Source of the DNA: Sandaracinus amylolyticus
GTDB lineage: Bacteria; Myxococcota_A; Polyangia; Polyangiales; Sandaracinaceae
Reading direction: 5' to 3'
DNA length: 64,000 bases
Assembly (NCBI RefSeq): GCF_021631985.1
Contig: NZ_CP070225.1
Coordinates: 1,922,001 to 1,986,000, forward strand
The notes under the pieces were generated by a model. The model saw only the letters and a list, made by a program, of their open reading frames with translations. It was not told where the DNA came from and ran no database searches. Each line of letters starts with the position of its first letter. The stretch's first letter is position 1. Position numbers and translations under genes: made by a program. Below are positions 59,189 to 64,000 of the stretch, piece after piece.

Positions 59189-60474
59189 CCACCCACCAGG
59201 ATCACGCCGCCCGTGCGCATCCCCATGCCCTCCGGCGCCTCCATCGCGCCGGTACGCAGGATCTGGTGCACGCGATCGACGAGGAAGTGCGCCTGCCCGA
59301 AGAGATCGAACCGGACCCGCTCGCTCGCCGAGAGGTCCCACGTGAGCCCGAGACCGCCGGTGACGATGTGGCGATCTCCGTCGAGGTACCGCACCGGCAC
59401 CGCGTCGTTCATCACCGCCGAGCCGTCGGGGTTGCGGCGTGGCGCGAGGCGCGCGTCGGGCGCGGGGCTCAGCTCGAGCGCGTAGCCGCCGCGGAGGTGC
59501 AGCGTCGCGCGGCGATCGCGCAGCGTGCCCTCGACCGCGATGCGCGGCGACACCGTGTCGGAGAACTCGGGATCGGGCGCCGACAGCGACGACAGGCTCG
59601 TCGCGGTCTGCGCGCCCGGGTACTGGCTCCACATGCGCCAGGTGAGGTTCGCGATCACGCGCAGCCCCGGATCGGGCCGCCACGAGACCTCGCCCGCGAG
59701 CTGGCCCGGGTCGTACTGCACGATGCCGCCGACCGTCAGCACCGGCAGCGAGACCGGCAGATCCGCGGTGCGGATCTCGAGGTCCATCTTCGCGCGGAGC
59801 TCGTGCCGGTAGACGAGCCCGAACGACCACTCGCCGATGTCGTACGAGGCGCCCACGATCGGCGCGAAGGTCGCGAGCAGCTGGGTCTCGACCGTCGACG
59901 AGAACGAGCTCGTCTCGTCGAGTCGCACGTCGAGCTCGCCGATCACGTCGGCGATCGCCGACACGCCCACGCCGAGGCGCAGCCCCTCGAGATCGGTCGA
60001 GTGCAGATCGATGCCGAGCCCGAGCACGATGCCGAGCGACTGCGCGCGCTCGATCACCGGCCACTGCGGCACGTCGGGGAAGCGCACGTTGCCGCGCAGC
60101 AGCACCTGCTGCGGCGTGTACACGCCGAGCCCGAGCACGAGGCGGTCCTGCAGCACGTCGTGGAAGGGCAAGGGCAACGTCGCGCCGATCGTCATCCCGC
60201 GCGCGGCGTCCACCGGGAAGCGCTCGTCGTCGATGTGCAGGTCGTACGCGCCCGCCGAGAGCCCGATGTGGATGCCGCGACGGCGCGCGCGCCCGAGGCC
60301 CGCGGGGTTCGCGAACGTCGCTTCGTAGTCCTCGGCGTACGAGACGCCGGTGAGCCCGAGCGCCTGGGTGCGCGCGCCGAGCCCGAAGAGATCCTGTGGG
60401 GTCGCGGCCGCGGGCCTCGCGTTCCCGAGCAGGATCGCGAAGAGCGCCGCGAGCGCCGTCGTGATCCGACGCAT
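59164..60474 (-). CDS. FadL-family outer-membrane transporter-like protein 1
   Basis: A 436-residue protein with a signal (ends RPAAATPQ). The FadL motif GARTQALGLTGVSYAEDYEA with FANPAGL near the N-terminus and a C-terminal TIALEF end with terminal Phe are diagnostic. Strand blocks alternate with polar loops up to the end. It is the first gene of a three-gene operon with a second FadL-like porin and a propeller lipoprotein. A TAGTCT element 8 nt before ATG 60474 suggests a leaderless transcript. Confidence 0.9.
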   Translation of the reverse strand: MRRITTALAALFAILLGNARPAAATPQDLFGLGARTQALGLTGVSYAEDYEATFANPAGLGRARRRGIHIGLSAGAYDLHIDDERFPVDAARGMTIGATLPLPFHDVLQDRLVLGLGVYTPQQVLLRGNVRFPDVPQWPVIERAQSLGIVLGLGIDLHSTDLEGLRLGVGVSAIADVIGELDVRLDETSSFSSTVETQLLATFAPIVGASYDIGEWSFGLVYRHELRAKMDLEIRTADLPVSLPVLTVGGIVQYDPGQLAGEVSWRPDPGLRVIANLTWRMWSQYPGAQTATSLSSLSAPDPEFSDTVSPRIAVEGTLRDRRATLHLRGGYALELSPAPDARLAPRRNPDGSAVMNDAVPVRYLDGDRHIVTGGLGLTWDLSASERVRFDLFGQAHFLVDRVHQILRTGAMEAPEGMGMRTGGVILVGGWTIALEF

Positions 60475-60482
60475 CGCCGCGC

Positions 60483-60488
60483 AGACTA
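60483..60488 (-). promoter_or_regulatory. TAGTCT, candidate -10 for a leaderless mRNA
   Basis: On the minus strand TAGTCT ends 8 nt before ATG 60474 of the FadL-like operon. Upstream, TTCGTC (60495-60500) and GACGAA (60516-60521) form a short inverted repeat that may be an operator. Confidence 0.4.
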
Positions 60489-60563
60489 CACGAGTTCGTC
60501 ACCCCGGAGATCGGGGACGAAACATGAGCCGGATGCCCGGATCGGCCACGAAGATGGCCTCGT

Positions 60564-60587
60564 CCCGTGACGGGAACGGGTCACGGG
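60564..60587. promoter_or_regulatory. inverted repeat in the divergent FadL/TPR region
   Basis: CCCGTGAC-N8-GTCACGGG is a perfect 8+8 inverted repeat about midway between the divergent starts 60474 and 60644. Candidate operator. Confidence 0.4.
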
Positions 60588-60630
60588 CACTTCCGTGCGA
60601 TCGCGATCTTTCCTGCGACAGCGAATCAGA

Positions 60631-60636
60631 TAGGAT
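60631..60636 (+). promoter_or_regulatory. TAGGAT, candidate -10 for a leaderless mRNA
   Basis: TAGGAT overlaps ATG 60635 and ends 7 nt before in-frame GTG 60644, supporting the GTG as the real start. Confidence 0.35.
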
Positions 60637-60643
60637 GGGCCCC

Positions 60644-61645
60644 GTGCGCTCGCTCCTCGCTTGCTTGGTCGTGGTGACATCGCTCGTCGCGCCCGTGATC
60701 GCGCGCGCGCAGCCGCGCCCCGAGGACGTGCAGGCCGCGGCCGCGGCGTTCGCCGAGGGGCAACGCGCCCAGCTGCGCGGCAGCTACGCCCAGGCCGCCG
60801 ATCTCTTCGAGCTCGCCGATCGCAGCGCACCGAACGCAGCCGCGCTGCGCAGCGCGATCCGCAACCACCGCGCGGCCGGTCAGCTCTCGCGCGCCGCGAC
60901 GCTCGCGCTGCGCGCGCAGCGCCTCTATCCCGACGACGCCGACACGCGTGCCGTCGCGGACGAGGTGATCGCCGCGTCGTCGAGCACCCTCGGTCGGGTG
61001 CGCGTCACCTGCGAGCCCGCGTGCTCGCTCGCGATCGACGGGCGCGCGGCGACGGAGACCAGCGCGACCGAGATCGATCTGTTCGTCGATCCCGGCGAGC
61101 GCAGGCTCGTCGCGTCGTGGCCGGGGCGCGAGGCGGTGACCGAGGCGCTCGCGATCGCCGCGGGCGCCGAGCGCACGCTCGACATGCGCGCGCCCGAGCC
61201 CACGCCCGAGCCGGTCGTGGAGCCCGAGCCGGAGCCGGTCGTCGAGGCCGATCCGGCGCCGATGGACGAGGTGATCATCCAGCCCGCGCCGCCCGCCGAC
61301 GACGGTGGGATCACGCCGTGGGTGTTCGGCATCGGCGCGGGGCTCACCGCGATCATGCTGGGTGCGGGCATCGCCTCGGGCGTCGACACGCTCTCGGCGC
61401 GCGACGCGTACGAGGCGGATCCGACGCGCGAGGGCTACGAGGACGGCGTCGATCGCCAGTGGCGCACCAACGGTCTCTTCATCGGCGCCGCGGCGCTCGG
61501 GGTCGCGACGCTGGTGATCGCGTTCTTCACCGACTGGGACGGCGAGCCCGAGACGGAGCGTGCGGAGACGACGCGGCCCTGGCTCGTGGCGAGCCCCGAG
61601 GGCGCGATGATCGGGATCGAGCAGAGCTTCGGAGGCGGGACGTGA
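60644..61645 (+). CDS. periplasmic TPR protein with C-terminal membrane anchors
   Basis: A 333-residue protein. GTG 60644 gives a clean signal peptide (ends ARAQPRPED) and fits the TAGGAT element; ATG 60635 adds three residues. A TPR-like helical region (about 20-115) is followed by a PEGA-like beta segment (GRVRVTCEPACSLAIDGRAA). Then come a Pro/Glu linker (PTPEPVVEPEPEPVVEADP), two transmembrane segments near 220-240 and 278-298, and a short tail. The plan matches the TPR protein of the 9529-16783 operon. It is followed by a kinase gene with a GTGA overlap, suggesting a fixed partnership across the inner membrane. Confidence 0.82.
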   Translation: MRSLLACLVVVTSLVAPVIARAQPRPEDVQAAAAAFAEGQRAQLRGSYAQAADLFELADRSAPNAAALRSAIRNHRAAGQLSRAATLALRAQRLYPDDADTRAVADEVIAASSSTLGRVRVTCEPACSLAIDGRAATETSATEIDLFVDPGERRLVASWPGREAVTEALAIAAGAERTLDMRAPEPTPEPVVEPEPEPVVEADPAPMDEVIIQPAPPADDGGITPWVFGIGAGLTAIMLGAGIASGVDTLSARDAYEADPTREGYEDGVDRQWRTNGLFIGAAALGVATLVIAFFTDWDGEPETERAETTRPWLVASPEGAMIGIEQSFGGGT

Positions 61646-63333
61646 AGAGCGCGGCGGAGCCGGTGCGGGCGCGAGCGGAGACCCATCCGCGTCGCATGCT
61701 CGATCGCTACGAGATCCTCGCGGAGATCGCGCAGGGCGGGATGGGCACCGTCTACCTCGCGCGGCTCGGCGGCGCGGGCGGGTTCGAGCGCCTCTTCGCG
61801 GTGAAGCTCATGCACGAGCACCTCGCGCAGGAGGAGACGTTCGTCACGATGCTCCTCGATGAGGCGAGGACCGCGGCGCACATCCACCATCCGAACGCGG
61901 TCGGCATCATCGACGTGAGGGAGAGCCCGGTCGGCTACTACCTCGTGATGAACTACGTCGACGGCTTCTCGTTGGCGCAGTTGCTCGATCATCCGTCGCT
62001 GCAGCGCGAGGAGCGCATCCGCATCGCGACGCGCCTCGTCGCCGACGCCGCGCACGGCTTGCACGCGGCGCACACCGCGAAGAGCGCGAAGGGCGAGAAG
62101 CTCAACATCGTGCATCGCGACGTGAGCCCGCAGAACATCCTCGTCGGCACCGACGGAATGGGGCGCATCGTCGACTTCGGCATCGCGCTCGCCGCGTCGC
62201 GCGTCGCGGCATCGCGGCCCGGGATGCTCAAGGGCAAGCCCTCGTACATGGCGCCGGAGCAGGCGCGCGGAGAGGCGTGCGACGCGCGCGCCGACGTGTT
62301 CGCGCTCGGCATCGTGCTCTGGGAGGCGCTCACCGGAGCGCGCCTCTTCTACGCCGACATGGACATCGCGACGCTCGTGAAGGTGATGGAGTGCGTGGTC
62401 GAGCCGCCGACCAAGCACGTGCCGGAGCTGCCCGAGGCGATGTCGGCGATGGTGATGAAGTCGCTGCAGCGCGACGCGAAGGATCGCTACACGACCGCGC
62501 GCGACATGGCGATCGCGCTCGAGCGCGCGGCGGAGAGCGCGGGGCTGCTCGCGAGCGCGCACGAGGTCGAAGAGGTCATCGAGCGGCTCTTCGAGAGTGA
62601 GATCGCGACGCGCCAGTCGGCAGTGACCAAGCGCCTCGCGGAGTCGACGGGACCGGAGCAGCCGCTCGATCGCGTCGGGCTCGCGTCGATCTCCCGGCTC
62701 ATCCCGCGGCCGCGGCGCGACGAGGTGAGCGCGGTCGAGTCGAGCTACGGAGGATCGCGGAGCGATCCCGATCTGCCCGCGACGCGCGCGAGCCGGCCCG
62801 GCGTGGAAGCGCGCTCGGGCGTGCGACAGAGCGCGGTGCCGCGCACGCCGGTGAGCGGGATGCACCCGGACGTCGACGCGCACGCGAGCACGCGCCTGAG
62901 CGATCGTCCCGACGCGACGTCGCCCGTGCCGCTGCAGAGCGCGGCCTCGCCCGATCCGGCGCGCTCGCGCTTGCTGATCGGCGCGGCGATCGCGGTGACC
63001 GTGCTCGCGATCGGCGGTGCGATCGCGGTCGCGCTCTCGGGCGGCGAGGAAGCCGCGGCGCCCGCGCCGGTCGCCCCCGCGCCGGTGGTCGAGGCGCCCG
63101 CGCCGGTGCAGGTCGAAGCGCCGACGCAGGTCGAAGCACCGGTGCAGGTCGAAGCGCCCGCGCCCGTCGTCGAGGCGGTCGCGCCGGTGGTGGAAGCGGT
63201 CGCGCCGGTCGTCGAAGCGCCGGCGGCTCCGCGCGCGCCGCGCACCCGCCGCGCGACGACCACCACCGAGCCCGCGTCTCCGTCGGCGCCCAGCGCGCCG
63301 CAGCTCGAGACGAACCCGTACCTCACGCACTGA
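61642..63333 (+). CDS. membrane Ser/Thr protein kinase
   Basis: A 563-residue kinase starting at GTG 61642 (GTGA overlap with the TPR gene). Kinase domain about 22-290: QGGMG loop, Lys55 (FAVK), HRDVSPQN from 158, DFG 178-180 and APE. A disordered juxtamembrane region, one transmembrane segment (about 443-465) and a periplasmic tail of Val-Glu-Ala-Pro repeats follow, ending NPYLTH. The HRDVSPQN form is the common myxobacterial variant. With the TPR protein before it and a Cys-rich lipoprotein after it, it forms a compact envelope signalling module. Confidence 0.92.
   Translation: MKSAAEPVRARAETHPRRMLDRYEILAEIAQGGMGTVYLARLGGAGGFERLFAVKLMHEHLAQEETFVTMLLDEARTAAHIHHPNAVGIIDVRESPVGYYLVMNYVDGFSLAQLLDHPSLQREERIRIATRLVADAAHGLHAAHTAKSAKGEKLNIVHRDVSPQNILVGTDGMGRIVDFGIALAASRVAASRPGMLKGKPSYMAPEQARGEACDARADVFALGIVLWEALTGARLFYADMDIATLVKVMECVVEPPTKHVPELPEAMSAMVMKSLQRDAKDRYTTARDMAIALERAAESAGLLASAHEVEEVIERLFESEIATRQSAVTKRLAESTGPEQPLDRVGLASISRLIPRPRRDEVSAVESSYGGSRSDPDLPATRASRPGVEARSGVRQSAVPRTPVSGMHPDVDAHASTRLSDRPDATSPVPLQSAASPDPARSRLLIGAAIAVTVLAIGGAIAVALSGGEEAAAPAPVAPAPVVEAPAPVQVEAPTQVEAPVQVEAPAPVVEAVAPVVEAVAPVVEAPAAPRAPRTRRATTTTEPASPSAPSAPQLETNPYLTH
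63067..63225 (+). repeat. coding repeat (VEAP units)
   Basis: In-frame repeats of about 18-21 bp encode QVEAP, VVEAP and VVEAV units in the periplasmic tail of the kinase. Confidence 0.7.
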
Positions 63334-63341
63334 GACCCGAC

Positions 63342-64000
63342 ATGCTCCGCGCGCGTTCGTTTCCGATGCTGCTCGCGATCGTCCTCTCGATCGCGACGCC
63401 GGGCTGCTTCGTGTTCGACGAGTCGCTCTACATGAACCGCGACGCGAGCACGCCCACGACCGACGGAGGCCCGCCGCTGCTCGCGCTCGCCGACGTGTGC
63501 ACCGGCGAGGTGCCCGTCGTCTCGTTCGAGAGCGGCGCGACCTCGTGGCTTCGCTCGTTCGACACGCGCGGCCTCTCCGACGATCACACGAACCTGAGCT
63601 GCACCGGTCGTCCTTCGCCGGGCCCCGAGGGGTTCTTCGCGATCGACATGACGGCGGGCGAGCGCTGGCACATCCACGTGCGTCGCCGCAGCACCGGCGC
63701 CGATCCGGTGCTCTATCTGCTCCGCCAGATCTGCGACGAGCGGAACTGCGATCGACCCAACGGGCTCGACGCGTGCCGCACCGACTCCGACGAGCACCTC
63801 TCGCTCGTCGCATCCGCGACGGGCCGCTACTTCGTCGGCATCGACTCGTCGAACAGCGAGGGCTTCGCGGGCAGCGTCGAGGTGTTCCGCCCCGAGTGCG
63901 GCAACGGCGTGCAGGAGCACGGCGAGAGCTGCGAGCCCGGTGTGAATCCCTCGCTGACGTGCAGCGACGAGTGCCGCGTCGTGCTCGCGGGCGGTGCGTC
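63342..64000 (+). CDS. Cys-rich lipoprotein, 3' end beyond window
   Basis: The first 219 residues of a lipoprotein (lipobox TPGC, Cys22) running off the right edge. A beta-rich domain (ERWHIHVRRRSTGADPVLYLL, GRYFVGIDSS) resembles a pre-peptidase-type beta-sandwich. It is followed by CGNGVQEHGESCEPG (about 187-201), the myxobacterial Cys-rich repeat usually present in several copies before an outer-membrane sorting region. It starts 8 nt after the kinase stop, so it is probably co-expressed with it as the surface part of the module. Confidence 0.82.
   Translation, partial: MLRARSFPMLLAIVLSIATPGCFVFDESLYMNRDASTPTTDGGPPLLALADVCTGEVPVVSFESGATSWLRSFDTRGLSDDHTNLSCTGRPSPGPEGFFAIDMTAGERWHIHVRRRSTGADPVLYLLRQICDERNCDRPNGLDACRTDSDEHLSLVASATGRYFVGIDSSNSEGFAGSVEVFRPECGNGVQEHGESCEPGVNPSLTCSDECRVVLAGGA

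Overview
This 64 kb window is very GC-rich (about 70% or more, third codon positions almost all G or C). It is packed with gene types typical of Myxococcota: Hanks-type Ser/Thr kinases, an FHA-sigma54 activator, a DUF2378/TIGR02265 protein, RCC1 and Cys-rich lipoproteins with DDDCDG or CGNG motifs, FadL-like porins and many lipoproteins. The best guess is a chromosome segment of a Polyangia/Sandaracinus-like myxobacterium. I see no rRNA, tRNA, CRISPR array, insertion sequence or prophage. Gene density is above 95%, and only one gene-free stretch exceeds 300 bp (27208-27509).

Layout, left to right. 1-3418: a c-type cytochrome lipoprotein (cut by the edge), two small lipoproteins, and a divergent TetR/COQ4-like pair. 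3487-7273: a kinase with an altered HRD motif next to a Roadblock-like protein, divergent from an NHL-propeller lipoprotein. 7330-9474: bestrophin-like channel and long-chain acyl-CoA dehydrogenase. 9529-16783: a five-gene operon of FHA-sigma54 activator, tandem double kinase, small kinase, TPR protein and 7-bladed RCC1 lipoprotein. 16884-23565: TolC / TetR / MFP / RND efflux locus with a palindromic operator. 23702-27207: DUF2378 protein, flavin reductase-like protein and two SurA/PpiC foldases.

27510-40904 is an eight-gene, minus-strand operon (DUF4175-like, MoxR, membrane protein, ABC ATPase, ABC permease, DUF58, two vWA proteins) in which almost every junction is a start-stop overlap, mostly GTGA. 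41069-45262: cytochrome c lipoprotein, two paralogous lipoproteins, an orphan signal-less PhnD-type binding protein, a TPR membrane protein and a hidden 36-residue membrane peptide. 45479-53568: thioester-less alpha-2-macroglobulin translationally coupled to PbpC. 53572-60474: small proteins, MoaA, barrel and Cys-rich lipoproteins, and an operon of two FadL-like porins plus a propeller lipoprotein. 60644-64000: TPR protein, kinase and Cys-rich lipoprotein, a second copy of the design seen at 9529-16783.

Two window-wide patterns stand out. First, many genes lacking a Shine-Dalgarno sequence have a TANNNT hexamer 5-8 nt before the start codon, as expected for leaderless mRNAs. This moved three starts (5244, 43476, 60644). 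Second, transcription units tend to end in long GC hairpins without a U-tract, and two such hairpins (8286-8320, 9481-9514) bury the Shine-Dalgarno of the next gene. All functional assignments come from motif recognition by eye; no database search was run.
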